From the NCBI GenBank assembly GCA_903953565.1, contig CAJBKE010000015.1, forward strand, positions 62,001 through 126,000: a stretch of DNA of 64,000 bases, given 5' to 3'. Origin of the DNA: an uncultured Verrucomicrobiota bacterium. GTDB lineage: Bacteria; Verrucomicrobiota; Verrucomicrobiia; Chthoniobacterales; JACTMZ01. Position numbers and translations under genes: made by a program. This document shows, piece after piece, positions 42,265 to 51,274 of the stretch; the stretch's first letter is position 1; each line of letters opens with the position of its first letter. A model generated the notes under the pieces. It was not told the origin of the DNA, searched no databases, and was given only the letters and a program-made list of their open reading frames with translations.

Positions 42265-43589
42265 TAAAGACTCTGGCGAACCGCGGACGCGATGCGATCG
42301 GCGTGGTCTTCCAGCACAACGGCGTCGCGGCCTTCGAGGAGGATACGGAGTTTCGGTTCGGTGCCGCTGTAGCGCACGAGGACGCGGCCGCGCGGGGCAA
42401 GAGCCTGTTCGGCGGCGGTGATGGCGGCGTGGATCTCGGGGACGGTTTCGAGCGGGGGTTTGGACTTCACGGCGACGGCGCGTTGGGCTTGCGGGTATTT
42501 GTGGAGGACCTTGCGCAATTCGCTCAATGGCTTGCCGCTCTCGGCCATGAGGCGGAAAATTTGTAGGGCCGAGACCAATCCGTCGCCCGTCGTGCCGTGG
42601 CGCAGGAAAATCATGTGTCCGCTCTGCTCCCCGCCGAGAACGAAACCTTTCGCGCGCATGGCTTCGAGCACGTAGCGGTCGCCCACGCCGGTGCGGACCA
42701 CTTTGCCGCCGGCTTGTTCGATGGCCTCGTCCAGTCCGAGATTGCTCATCACGGTGGCCACCACGGTGTCCCCGCCCAACTCGCCGCGGCGCAGCAAGTC
42801 CAGACCGGCCATGGCGAGCAGTTCGTCACCATCGAGCGGGTCGCCGTCTTCGTCGCAAAGAAGCAGGCGGTCGGCGTCGCCGTCATGGGAGAGTCCGACC
42901 TGTGCCCCGGTCTCTTTGACCAACCGGCTGATTTCGCCGGCCACGGTGCTACCGCAGCCCGCATTGATGTTGAGCCCGTCGGGTGCGGCGTGGAAAATAT
43001 GCACGTCCGCGCCGAGGGCACGCAGTGCCTGCGGAGTCGTCTCGTGGGCGGCGCCATTGGCGCAATCGACGGTGATCTTGAGTCCGCGCAGGGAGAAACC
43101 CGGAGGCAGGGATTTCAGTGCGTGGGCGACGTAGCGCGACACGGCATCGTCGACCTTGCCGATGGTACCCGGAGCGACGGCCGTCGCGGACGCATCGAGT
43201 TCCTGTTCGATGGCCAGTTCGGTTTCATCGGGCAGTTTGAACCCGTCCCCGGAGAAAAATTTGATGCCATTGTCGTGCGCCGGGTTGTGCGAGGCGGAAA
43301 TAACGGCGCCGGCGGCCAGTCTGTTTTCCACGACATAGGCAGCCACGCCGGGGGTCGGGAGAACGCCGAGCAGGCACACGTCGCCACCCGCGGAGGTGAT
43401 GCCCCGAGCGAGAGCATCTTCGAGCATGGGGCCGGAGGCGCGGGTGTCGCGACCGATGGCGATGACCGGACGGTCTACGCCGAGCACTTTGACCAGAGCG
43501 CGGCCCAGATTTTCGGCAAACTCCGCGGTGATCGGTGATTCGCCGGCGCGGCCCCGGATGCCGTCCGTCCCGAAATAACGGCGGGTCAT
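42264..43589 (-). CDS. glmM: phosphoglucosamine mutase
   Basis: The 441-residue enzyme converts glucosamine-6-phosphate to glucosamine-1-phosphate for cell-wall precursor synthesis. It begins YFGTDGIRGRAGESPITAEF. The phosphoserine loop is ISASHNPAHDNGIKFFSG, and the metal loop is DGDADRLLLCDEDG. The C-terminal phosphate loop is VRYSGTEPKLRI. It forms the third gene of the cdaA-ybbR-glmM group, and its ATG overlaps the stop of the YbbR-like small gene (ATGA). Confidence 0.95.
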   Translation of the reverse strand: MTRRYFGTDGIRGRAGESPITAEFAENLGRALVKVLGVDRPVIAIGRDTRASGPMLEDALARGITSAGGDVCLLGVLPTPGVAAYVVENRLAAGAVISASHNPAHDNGIKFFSGDGFKLPDETELAIEQELDASATAVAPGTIGKVDDAVSRYVAHALKSLPPGFSLRGLKITVDCANGAAHETTPQALRALGADVHIFHAAPDGLNINAGCGSTVAGEISRLVKETGAQVGLSHDGDADRLLLCDEDGDPLDGDELLAMAGLDLLRRGELGGDTVVATVMSNLGLDEAIEQAGGKVVRTGVGDRYVLEAMRAKGFVLGGEQSGHMIFLRHGTTGDGLVSALQIFRLMAESGKPLSELRKVLHKYPQAQRAVAVKSKPPLETVPEIHAAITAAEQALAPRGRVLVRYSGTEPKLRILLEGRDAVVLEDHADRIASAVRQSL

Positions 43590-43726
43590 TTTTTGGCGCG
43601 CTCCGAGGTGCCGCTGCGACGTTCGCCGCCGGGGTTCACGTTGTGCTGTATGAGATACCACACGACCGCGGCAAGGATGAGGCAGGTCAGCTTAACTTTC
43701 CAATTGTGCAGGAGAATCTGTTTCAT
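43586..43726 (-). CDS. 46-residue YbbR/CdaR-like membrane stub between cdaA and glmM
   Basis: The gene starts inside the 3' end of cdaA (overlap 35 bp) and ends overlapping glmM (4 bp). The product MKQILLHNWKVKLTCLILAA followed by VVWYLIQHNV is the N-terminal transmembrane helix typical of CdaR/YbbR, including the K-N-W-x-K-L start. The remaining ~16 residues are a basic tail (NPGGERRSGTSERAKK). All extracytoplasmic YbbR repeats, which in Firmicutes CdaR regulate CdaA, are missing. The conserved gene position argues for a reduced CdaR, not chance. It is far shorter than any CdaR I know. Confidence 0.65.
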   Translation of the reverse strand: MKQILLHNWKVKLTCLILAAVVWYLIQHNVNPGGERRSGTSERAKK

Positions 43727-44486
43727 ACTTCTCGAGGAGGAGGAGTTGGTTGAGACGGCGGCGGAAGCGGTCCACGTTGAGGTTGCGTTCGAGGATGCCG
43801 CGGTGGCAGAGCGAGACATGGCCGGTTTCCTCGGAGACAAGGATAGCGATGGCGTCGGATTCCTCGGTGATACCGATGCCGGCGCGGTGGCGCAGGCCGA
43901 GACTGCGGTCGAGGTCTTCGCGCGCGGTCAGCGGAAAAATGCAGGCGGCGGCGGCGATGCGGTCGTTCTGAACGATGACACCGCCGTCGTGCAGGACGGT
44001 CTTGGGATGGAAAATGGTCAGGACGAGTTCCTTGGAGAAAGCGGCGTCGAGATCGACACCGGTCGAGGCAAATTGGCGGATGCTGATGTCGCGCTCGAGG
44101 GCGATGAGCGCGCCAAATTGGCGGCGGGCGAGATCGAAGACGGTATCGACGAGCAGATCGATCGATTCTTTTTTCTGCAGTGCGGAACGGAAGAAATGCT
44201 GGCTGCCGAGTTCGTTCAGGGCGCGGCGGAGTTCCGGTTGGAAAATGACGACCAGCGCGATGGCGAGAAAAACGGAGAAACTGCGCAGCAGCCAGCCGAT
44301 GACGTGGAGGTCGAGGAGTTGCGAGGCGAGGGTGAGACTGATGAAGACCAGCGCGAGGCCGACGAGGATTTTCGCGCCGGGCGTGCCGCGGAAGTAGAGG
44401 TAACTGTAATAAAGGAGCACGGCGAGCAGCACGATCTCGACCGCGCCGGTCCAATGCGTGCTGACAAAATCGACCACCTGCTCCAT
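43692..44486 (-). CDS. cdaA: membrane-bound diadenylate cyclase (CdaA)
   Basis: The 264-residue protein makes c-di-AMP from two ATP. Three N-terminal helices (residues ~14-80) are followed by a DisA_N catalytic domain. Its motifs are HDGGVIV (DGA motif as DGG, residues 167-169) and GLRHRAGIGITEESDA (RHR, 199-201). The Ala-to-Gly change in the DGA motif is mild. It lies before a YbbR remnant and glmM, the same order as cdaA-cdaR-glmM of Firmicutes, where CdaA, CdaR and GlmM form a regulatory complex. Confidence 0.92.
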   Translation of the reverse strand: MEQVVDFVSTHWTGAVEIVLLAVLLYYSYLYFRGTPGAKILVGLALVFISLTLASQLLDLHVIGWLLRSFSVFLAIALVVIFQPELRRALNELGSQHFFRSALQKKESIDLLVDTVFDLARRQFGALIALERDISIRQFASTGVDLDAAFSKELVLTIFHPKTVLHDGGVIVQNDRIAAAACIFPLTAREDLDRSLGLRHRAGIGITEESDAIAILVSEETGHVSLCHRGILERNLNVDRFRRRLNQLLLLEKYETDSPAQLES

Positions 44487-44593
44487 AAGACGCGATGCTG
44501 CCCGATCCGATCCCGCAGGGCGAGCGCGGAGTCCCGGGGATGGCAGGGTTTTTGCCTCTGGATTTGGCGGCGGGGCAGGCGTAATTTGGATGG

Positions 44594-45085
44594 ATGGCGC
44601 AGCAACAGGTCGTTCCGGTGCATCTCAAAGCCGTTGTTCCGACGGCCAACGGGGCGGCTTTGTTTCTCGGCACGGAGGAGAAAACGTTCGTCATCTATGT
44701 CGATGCGACCGTCGGTCACGCGATCAACATGTTTCTCGCCGGCACGGAGAAAGAGCGTCCGCTAACCCATGATCTCATGGCGCACGTGCTGGCTGCTTTC
44801 GGTGCCAAGGTGGATCGCGCGGTAATCAATGACGTGAAAAACAGCACGTTCTATGCGCGGCTCATCGTTTCGGCGGAAAACGAATTGCACCAAAAGAAAA
44901 TCATCGAGCTGGATGCGCGCCCGAGCGATTGCATCGCCATGGCCATCCAGCAGAAGGCGCCCATTCTGGTCAGTCGCATGGTGCTCGACGAAGTGGACGA
45001 TGCCTCCGATGCGCTCAAGCAACTCGAAGCGACCAAAGAGGAGGGCGGCGAAGTGCCGCCCGGGGAAGAGGGCGAAGAAGAATAA
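44594..45085 (+). CDS. bifunctional nuclease family protein (DUF151)
   Basis: The 163-residue protein has the DUF151/BFN fold: LFLGTEEKTFVIYVDATVGHAI, NDVKNSTFYARLIV, and IIELDARPSDCIAMAIQQKAPI. In plants such proteins have RNase and DNase activity, while in bacteria the role is less clear. The C-terminus is strongly acidic (KEEGGEVPPGEEGEEE). The gene lies 36 bp before obgE on the same strand and is divergent from cdaA. Confidence 0.9.
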   Translation: MAQQQVVPVHLKAVVPTANGAALFLGTEEKTFVIYVDATVGHAINMFLAGTEKERPLTHDLMAHVLAAFGAKVDRAVINDVKNSTFYARLIVSAENELHQKKIIELDARPSDCIAMAIQQKAPILVSRMVLDEVDDASDALKQLEATKEEGGEVPPGEEGEEE

Positions 45086-45121
45086 ACCCGCGCGCCGCCC
45101 AGCCGCCGCGCTCCACCACCC

Positions 45122-46195
45122 ATGTTCGTCGACCAAATCCGCATCCAAGCCAAAGCCGGCGACGGCGGCAACGGCTGTTCCAGTTTCCGCCGCGAAAAAT
45201 TCGTGCCGAAGGGCGGACCGGACGGCGGTGATGGCGGCGATGGTGGCAGCATCATCCTGCGCGCCGATCCGCAGGTCGACACGCTGGTCACCCTCTACTA
45301 CGAGCCGATCGTCCGCGCCAAAGGCGGCGAGAACGGCATGGGGAAGCAGAAATACGGAAAGTCCGCGCCGGACAAAATCGTTCCCGTGCCGGTGGGCACT
45401 CTTGTTTACCGTCTGCCCGATGTCGCTCCGCATGATCCGTTGAATTTTACCGAAGAGGACGAAGCGCCGCCGCGCCGGCGGAAGATCGATCCGAAGGATC
45501 TAGAACTGCTCGCCGACCTCGAGACGGCCGGTGCCGAATTCCTCCTCGGCCAAGGCGGTCGCGGCGGCAAAGGGAATATTCATTTCAAAAGTTCGCGCAA
45601 CCGCGCTCCGCGCCAATTCACCGAAGGCACGCCGGGCGAGGAGGGATGGTTTTTCCTCGAGCTGCGCATGATTGCGGACGCCGGGCTGGTCGGTTACCCG
45701 AATGCCGGCAAGTCGACGCTGCTCGGAGCGCTTTCCGCCGCGCATCCGAAAGTTGCGGCGTATCCTTTCACCACGCTCCATCCGATGGTCGGCGTGATGG
45801 ATTTCCCGGGGTTTCGCCGCGCGACGGTGGCCGACATTCCGGGACTCATCGAGGGCGCGCACCTTGATGTCGGACTGGGGCATGATTTCCTGCGTCACAT
45901 CGTGCGCTGTCGCACGCTACTGCTCGTCGTCGATGCGGCCGGCAGCGAGGGACGTGACCCGGTGGAAGACGCGAAAAAAATCCGCGAGGAACTGCGGCTT
46001 TACGATCCGCTGCTCGCGCGGCGTCCGTGGGCGCTGGTGGCGAACAAGACGGATTTACCGGGAGCGGCGGATAATTTGCCGCGTCTAGCCCAAGAGTTTC
46101 CCGGTGTGCCCCTCATCGCCATCTCGGCGCAACAGAAGGGAAACTTGGAAGAACTGCGAAAGTTCCTCGATGCCGAGGTCGGCCACCCGGGCTGA
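45122..46195 (+). CDS. obgE: Obg GTPase, ribosome assembly / stress
   Basis: The 357-residue GTPase has the glycine-rich N-terminal Obg fold (MFVDQIRIQAKAGDGGNGCS, GGNGGDGGS-like runs near residues 30-45). The G domain has GYPNAGKST (Walker A), DIPGLIEGAH and NKTDLPGA. The C-terminal OCT domain is missing. The length is normal for Obg without that domain. The protein acts in 50S maturation and growth control. Unusually it is not beside rplU-rpmA. Confidence 0.95.
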   Translation: MFVDQIRIQAKAGDGGNGCSSFRREKFVPKGGPDGGDGGDGGSIILRADPQVDTLVTLYYEPIVRAKGGENGMGKQKYGKSAPDKIVPVPVGTLVYRLPDVAPHDPLNFTEEDEAPPRRRKIDPKDLELLADLETAGAEFLLGQGGRGGKGNIHFKSSRNRAPRQFTEGTPGEEGWFFLELRMIADAGLVGYPNAGKSTLLGALSAAHPKVAAYPFTTLHPMVGVMDFPGFRRATVADIPGLIEGAHLDVGLGHDFLRHIVRCRTLLLVVDAAGSEGRDPVEDAKKIREELRLYDPLLARRPWALVANKTDLPGAADNLPRLAQEFPGVPLIAISAQQKGNLEELRKFLDAEVGHPG

Positions 46196-46209
46196 GTTCG
46201 TAGCAGTTT

Positions 46210-46238
46210 GGTGGATCGCGATGTCCCATCGCGATTTC
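46210..46238. repeat. nested palindromic repeat, family A, half copy 5
   Basis: GGTGGATCGCGATG followed by TCCCATCGCGATTTCC is the first end and first hairpin of the family. The second hairpin is replaced by CGGCGGGCTTAGCCCG. It begins 15 bp after the obgE stop. Confidence 0.75.
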
Positions 46239-46256
46239 CGGCGGGCTTAGCCCGAC

Positions 46257-46292
46257 AAAAAAATGCCGCCGCGGCCGGGGCCGCGACGGCAT
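46257..46292 (-). terminator. intrinsic terminator of aqpZ
   Basis: On the minus strand a 12-14 bp GC-rich stem (ATGCCGTCGCGG / CCGCGGCGGCAT) is followed directly by seven T residues (A run at 46257-46263 on the plus strand). It lies 16 bp downstream of the aqpZ stop. Confidence 0.9.
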
Positions 46293-46307
46293 GGTGAAGG
46301 AGCAGGA

Positions 46308-47030
46308 TTATTCCTGATCTGTCTTGATGACTTTGTAAGCCACCACGCCGACGAGTGCCCCGACGAGCGGTGCAGCCCAGAACAGCCAAAGCTGCGAGAC
46401 AGCCCAGTCACCGACGAACAAGGCGACGCCCGTGCTGCGCGCGGGGTTTACCGAGGTGTTGGTCACCGGGATGCTGATGAGGTGAATCAAGGTGAGCGAC
46501 AAACCGATGGCGACCGGCGCGAAGCCGGCGGGGACGCGTTTTTCCGTGGCGGCGAGGATGATGAGGATGAAGAACGCCGTCATGATGATTTCGATGACCA
46601 GTGCTGCTTGGAGGGAATACCCGCCGGGCGAATGCTCACCGTAGCCGTTGGAAGCGAATCCCTTTGTCACGTCGAACCCTGCCGCACCGCTGGCAATGAT
46701 ATAGAGCACGCCGCCCGCAGCGATGCCGCCGAGAACCTGCGCTATGATGTAAGGCGCCAGTTTTCCGGCGGGAAAACGCCCGGCCGCCCACAAGCCGAGG
46801 GAAACGGCCGGGTTGATGTGACAGCCCGAGATGGGGCCGATGGCGTAAGCCATGGTGAGGAGGGTGAGGCCAAAGGCGAGTGACACTCCGACGAAGCCGA
46901 TGCCGGCTCCGGGGAAGTTGCAGGCCAAGACCGCGCTTCCGCACCCGCCAAGGACGAGCCAGAAGGTTCCGATGAATTCCGCTAAGGTTGGTTTCATATG
47001 TTTTTGTTTTTCAGTTTGGTTGGTTGACAT
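46308..47030 (-). CDS. aqpZ: aquaporin Z-like water channel (MIP family)
   Basis: The 240-residue MIP channel has two NPA boxes: [11 protein letters not shown] near residue 72, and [12 protein letters not shown] near residue 190. Six helices are visible. The aromatic/Arg selectivity pattern (His in the fifth helix region, R after the second NPA) indicates water selectivity (AqpZ) rather than glycerol. An alternative start at the ATG at 46997 would drop the first eleven residues. The gene has its own terminator downstream. Confidence 0.93.
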   Translation of the reverse strand: MSTNQTEKQKHMKPTLAEFIGTFWLVLGGCGSAVLACNFPGAGIGFVGVSLAFGLTLLTMAYAIGPISGCHINPAVSLGLWAAGRFPAGKLAPYIIAQVLGGIAAGGVLYIIASGAAGFDVTKGFASNGYGEHSPGGYSLQAALVIEIIMTAFFILIILAATEKRVPAGFAPVAIGLSLTLIHLISIPVTNTSVNPARSTGVALFVGDWAVSQLWLFWAAPLVGALVGVVAYKVIKTDQE

Positions 47031-47142
47031 GGCGCTGCCGGGGCAGTGCCGCTGGCTGTATTACAGCTTCCGCCGGGAATGGCAACGCCAGCAAATCATT
47101 GCCCAAGGCGCCCCGTAAAGGCAGGATGTCCCGCCAGCATCC

Positions 47143-48438
47143 ATGCGCGAAATAGGCATAGGTTTGGCCGGATTTGGAACGGTCGGAGCCGGAGTTTTCC
47201 TCAATTTGGAAAAAAACCGGGCGCTTCTCCGTGAACGGATCGGGCGCGATCTCGTCGTCCGGAAGATCGCAGTGAAAGATCCGGCCAAGAAACGCGCCGT
47301 GTCGGTCCCGCCCGGCTTGCTCGCCAAAAGTTGGCGCGATTTGCTCGAAGATACTGCAGTCCAGGTCGTGGTCGAACTGATGGGCGGCATCGACGAGCCG
47401 CGCGAGCTGATCCTCGAAGCCATCCGCCGCGGAAAAATCGTCGTCACCGGCAACAAGGCTCTTCTCGCCGAGCATGGCGCGGAAATTTTTCAACTCGCCA
47501 CGGAAAAACGCGTGCCCGTTTTCTACGAGGCGGCGGTGGCTGGCGGCATTCCGATTATCAAGGCCGTGCGCGAGGCTTTCGTTGCGAATCATTTTCTGCG
47601 CGTTCGCGGGATTATCAACGGAACGAGCAATTACATCCTCACGCGCATGACCGAGAGCGGGATGGATTTTGCCTCTGCCTTGGCCGAGGCTCAGGCGGCC
47701 GGCTATGCCGAAGCAGATCCGACGCTTGACGTGAACGGATGGGATGCCGGTCACAAGGCGATCATTCTCGCTTCGCTCGCCTACGGATTCTGGGTGCCTT
47801 CGAAAGATGTCCTCGTGGAAGGCATCGATCGTGTCACGCCGGGGGATATCCGTTTTGCCGCGCAACTCGGCTACACGATCAAGCTGCTCGGTTTCATCGA
47901 TGCCTGCGCCGATGGATCGGTCGAAGTAAGCGTGCAACCCTCACTGGTGCCGAACGAGAACATCCTTGCCTCGGTCCGCGGTGTCTTCAACGCCATCGCT
48001 GTGCGCGGCGATGTGGTGGGCGATGCGCTGTTCTACGGGCGCGGGGCCGGACAAGACCCGACGGCCAGTTCAGTGATCAGCGATTTGGCCGATGCGGCAC
48101 TCGCTCTCGAATCCTCCTGCGAATCCTTCGGCTTCATCCCGCACGCACTCTACGGAAAACTGCGGTCGGCCGACGATGTGGTTAGTCCGTTTTACCTGCG
48201 CCTCGGCGTTGACGACAAACCGGGCGTCCTTGCCCGTATCGCCGGCGTGCTCGGCGAGGCGGGTATCGGCATTTCCTCGGTCATCCAACCCGAGGCAAGC
48301 GAAGGCGAACTCGCCGCGCTCGTGCTCATGATCCATGACGCACCGCGCGGACGCGTTCTTTCGGCGTTGCAAAAAATCCGTGGTCTCGATTGCGTGCACG
48401 GCGAACCGGCTCTCTACCGCGTGGAGGTTGCGTCGTGA
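47143..48438 (+). CDS. hom: homoserine dehydrogenase
   Basis: The 431-residue NAD(P)-dependent enzyme reduces aspartate semialdehyde to homoserine. It has a Rossmann start (IGIGLAGFGTVGAGVFLNLE), GNKALLAEHGAEIF, the family signature IINGTSNYILTRMTESGMDF, and a C-terminal ACT domain (DDKPGVLARIAGVLGEAGIG) for feedback regulation by threonine. The stop overlaps thrC (GTGA). It is the first gene of hom-thrC-lysC. Confidence 0.95.
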   Translation: MREIGIGLAGFGTVGAGVFLNLEKNRALLRERIGRDLVVRKIAVKDPAKKRAVSVPPGLLAKSWRDLLEDTAVQVVVELMGGIDEPRELILEAIRRGKIVVTGNKALLAEHGAEIFQLATEKRVPVFYEAAVAGGIPIIKAVREAFVANHFLRVRGIINGTSNYILTRMTESGMDFASALAEAQAAGYAEADPTLDVNGWDAGHKAIILASLAYGFWVPSKDVLVEGIDRVTPGDIRFAAQLGYTIKLLGFIDACADGSVEVSVQPSLVPNENILASVRGVFNAIAVRGDVVGDALFYGRGAGQDPTASSVISDLADAALALESSCESFGFIPHALYGKLRSADDVVSPFYLRLGVDDKPGVLARIAGVLGEAGIGISSVIQPEASEGELAALVLMIHDAPRGRVLSALQKIRGLDCVHGEPALYRVEVAS

Positions 48439-49526
48439 CGAATCTGCACGATCGCGGCGTGATCAGCCGCTACCGGCAGTATTTGCCGGTGACCGATGCG
48501 ACGCCTGTGGTCTCTCTCAACGAAGGCTCCACCCCGCTCATCTACTCGCCCAAGTTGAGCAAACTTGTCGGCCGCGGTGCCGAGGTCTACGTGAAATACG
48601 AAGGCCTGAATCCCACGGGATCCTTCAAAGACCGCGGCATGACCATGGCCATCTCGAAAGCGGTCGAGCGCGGAGCCAAAGCGGTCATCTGCGCCTCGAC
48701 CGGGAACACATCTGCTGCCGCGGCTGCTTACGCCGCGCGGGCCAACCTTTCGTGCGCCGTGCTCCTCCCCGCCGGAAAAATTGCCGCGGGCAAACTGCTC
48801 CAGGCCTTCATCTACGGCGCGAAAGTGGTGGCCATCCGCGGCAATTTCGACGACGCCCTGCGACTGGTGCGCGAACTCGGCGCCGACGGACGTTTCGAAA
48901 TCGTCAACTCGATCAATCCTTTCCGCATTGAAGGTCAAAAAACCGCATCCTTTGAAATCATCGAGGAACTTGGCGACGCGCCCGACATCCACATCCTGCC
49001 GGTCGGCAACGCCGGCAATATCACGGCTTACTGGCAGGGCTACCGCGAATACCGCGAGCTGGGCAAGGCGACGAAGTTGCCGCGCATGACCGGATTCCAG
49101 GCGTCCGGCTCGGCCCCCATTTTCTTCGGTCATCCGGTCGACAAACCCGAGACCATCGCCACGGCGATCCGCATCGGCAACCCGGCCAGCTGGCAGGGTG
49201 CGAGCAATGCAGTCAAAGACTCCGGCGGCTGCATCGACATCGTCACCGACGCGCAAATTCTCGAGGCCCAGCGCTGGTTGGCCGCGGAGGAGGGAATTTT
49301 CGTCGAACCGGCCAGCGCCGCTTCGGTCGCGGGATTGATGAAATGTTTTTCCAATGACCGGTGCGCCACGTGTCCTTTCCATAAATATCCGGAAGGCGCG
49401 AAAATTGTCCTCACCGTGACTGGTCACGGACTGAAAGATCCCGAGGCGCCGATGGTGCACGGATTCAAAGCGCTCGAGGCGGATGCCACCATGGAGGCGG
49501 TCGCGCAGGTTTTGGGGGTCGGTTGA
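48435..49526 (+). CDS. thrC: threonine synthase
   Basis: The 363-residue PLP enzyme makes threonine from O-phosphohomoserine. GSTPLIYSPKLSKL, VKYEGLNPTGSFKDRGMTMA (PLP lysine in SFKDRGM) and ICASTGNTSAAAAAYAAR are visible. The start is a GTG at 48435 with a GGAGG ribosome site at 48423-48427, and it overlaps hom by four bases. Near the C-terminus is a CATC cluster (RCATCPFHKYPEGA), a feature of some bacterial ThrC proteins. Confidence 0.95.
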   Translation: MTNLHDRGVISRYRQYLPVTDATPVVSLNEGSTPLIYSPKLSKLVGRGAEVYVKYEGLNPTGSFKDRGMTMAISKAVERGAKAVICASTGNTSAAAAAYAARANLSCAVLLPAGKIAAGKLLQAFIYGAKVVAIRGNFDDALRLVRELGADGRFEIVNSINPFRIEGQKTASFEIIEELGDAPDIHILPVGNAGNITAYWQGYREYRELGKATKLPRMTGFQASGSAPIFFGHPVDKPETIATAIRIGNPASWQGASNAVKDSGGCIDIVTDAQILEAQRWLAAEEGIFVEPASAASVAGLMKCFSNDRCATCPFHKYPEGAKIVLTVTGHGLKDPEAPMVHGFKALEADATMEAVAQVLGVG

Positions 49527-49527
49527 T

Positions 49528-50742
49528 ATGGCGATCATCGTCCAGAAATACGGTGGCACGTCGGTCGGAAATCCCGAGCGGATCAAGAACGTCGCGCGCC
49601 GCGTGCTCGAAACCCAGCAAGCCGGCAACAAAGTCGTTGTGGTTGTTTCGGCGATGTCGGGTGTGACCGATTCTTTGATCAAGCTCTCGCGCGAAGTGTG
49701 CCCGACGCCGAGCGAGCGCGAGATGGACGTGCTGCTCTCCACCGGCGAGCAGACGACCATCGCGCTTTTGGCCATGGCCCTGCAGGGGCTCGGGGCCAAG
49801 GCCGTGTCCTTGACCGGCGCGCAGGCCGGCATCGTGACGGACGGAGTCCACACCAAAGCGAAAATTTTCAACATCACGCCGAAGCAAATCCACACGCACC
49901 TTGACGGCGGATCGATCGTCATCGTGGCCGGCTTCCAGGGTCAGACTTCCGCGGGCGACATCACCACGCTGGGCCGCGGAGGATCGGATCTCACCGCCAT
50001 CGCCTTGGCCGCCGCGCTCGAGGCGGACAAATGCGAAATTTGCACCGACGTGGACGGCGTTTACACCTGCGACCCGCGCGTTGTGCCCGACGCGAGGAAG
50101 ATCGATACGATCAGCTACGAGGAGATGCTCGAAATGGCGTCATCCGGCTCGAAGGTCATGCAATCGCGCTCGGTCGAGTTCGCCAACAAATTCAACGTGC
50201 TCTTCGAAGTGCGCAGCAGTTTCAATCAGAACCCGGGAACCATCGTGAAAGCAGAAACACCAGGCATGGAGGACGTCGTCATCCGCGGCGTCAGCATCGA
50301 ACGCAACCAGGCGAAAGTCACCATCGAGGGCGTGCCGGACAAGACCGGCACCGCGGCGAAAATTTTCAACGCGCTGGCCGCGGCCAATGTGGTGGTCGAC
50401 GTCATTGTGCAGACCGCGCCGCACGAGGGGATGACTGACATCTCTTTCACCACGAACAAAGACGAACTGAAAAAGGCCGAGCCCGTGCTCAAAGCGGTGG
50501 CCGATGAGATCGGCGCCCGCGGGGTCACCCAGACTGCCGGCGTGGCCAAGCTCAGCGTTGTCGGTATCGGTATGCGCACCCATTCCGGTGTGGCCGCCAA
50601 GCTTTTCGATGTTCTGGCCAAGGGTGGCTACAACATCCAGATGATCTCCACCTCCGAGATCAAAATCGCCGTCATCCTCGACGAAGACCGCATCGCCGAC
50701 GCGGCCAAGGCCGTGCATGCGGGATTCGGTCTGGCCGCCTGA
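49528..50742 (+). CDS. lysC: aspartate kinase
   Basis: The 404-residue enzyme commits aspartate to the Lys/Thr/Met pathway. It has IVQKYGGTSVGNPERI and the amino-acid kinase core (TLGRGGSDLTAIALA, CTDVDGVYTCDPRV). The C-terminus has tandem ACT domains (DKTGTAAKIFNALAAANVVV and RTHSGVAAKLFDVLAKGGYN) for feedback control. It is one base after the thrC stop. This completes hom-thrC-lysC on one transcript, while the remaining genes (asd, thrB) are elsewhere. Confidence 0.96.
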   Translation: MAIIVQKYGGTSVGNPERIKNVARRVLETQQAGNKVVVVVSAMSGVTDSLIKLSREVCPTPSEREMDVLLSTGEQTTIALLAMALQGLGAKAVSLTGAQAGIVTDGVHTKAKIFNITPKQIHTHLDGGSIVIVAGFQGQTSAGDITTLGRGGSDLTAIALAAALEADKCEICTDVDGVYTCDPRVVPDARKIDTISYEEMLEMASSGSKVMQSRSVEFANKFNVLFEVRSSFNQNPGTIVKAETPGMEDVVIRGVSIERNQAKVTIEGVPDKTGTAAKIFNALAAANVVVDVIVQTAPHEGMTDISFTTNKDELKKAEPVLKAVADEIGARGVTQTAGVAKLSVVGIGMRTHSGVAAKLFDVLAKGGYNIQMISTSEIKIAVILDEDRIADAAKAVHAGFGLAA

Positions 50743-50749
50743 CCCCGGC

Positions 50750-51244
50750 TCAGTCGCTTTCCGCGGTGTCGGCCAGGTAATCCTCGACCGCGAGGATGTT
50801 CTTCTCGCCGGCCCGCTGGACGAGACGCAGAAATTGATCAGCGGACGAAATCTCCTCCACCTGCTCGGTGATGAACCATTGCAACATGGCCACCGTGGCG
50901 TGGTCTTTCTCCTCGATGGCCAAGTCCATGATCTTGTTGATCGATTTGGTTACTGCCATTTCGCTGTCGAGCGCGGCCTGTGCGGCGGCTTCGGATGATT
51001 TGTAGGTGTGCGGCGGGGCGGGGATTTCGGGAATTTGCGCGCGTCCGCCGGCATCGAGCACGTAGCGGAGGAATTTGTGCGCATGCTCCCGCTCCTCGCC
51101 GGCCTGTTTGAAGAAACGATTGGCGGCTTGGGGCAGGGCCTCGGCCTCGAAGTGCGCGGCCATCGCGTCGTATTTCATGGCGGCAGCGAATTCCATTCCG
51201 ATTTGCGCGTTGAGCGCCTTTTGCATTTTGGAGGAGATCATCAT
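50750..51244 (-). CDS. ferritin (FtnA-like)
   Basis: The 164-residue ferritin has the four-helix bundle with ferroxidase residues: Glu18 in AQIGMEFAAAMKYD, Glu/His in AGEEREHAHKF, Glu in LDSEMAVTKSINK and Gln-Glu in LQWFITEQVEE. It stores iron as ferric mineral in a 24-mer. The usual Tyr near the first Glu is replaced by Phe/Ala. It is convergent with lysC and lies 8 bp from its stop. Confidence 0.92.
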   Translation of the reverse strand: MMISSKMQKALNAQIGMEFAAAMKYDAMAAHFEAEALPQAANRFFKQAGEEREHAHKFLRYVLDAGGRAQIPEIPAPPHTYKSSEAAAQAALDSEMAVTKSINKIMDLAIEEKDHATVAMLQWFITEQVEEISSADQFLRLVQRAGEKNILAVEDYLADTAESD

Positions 51245-51274
51245 GGCTTCAGCATAAGGCGGACTGGACTGTGG

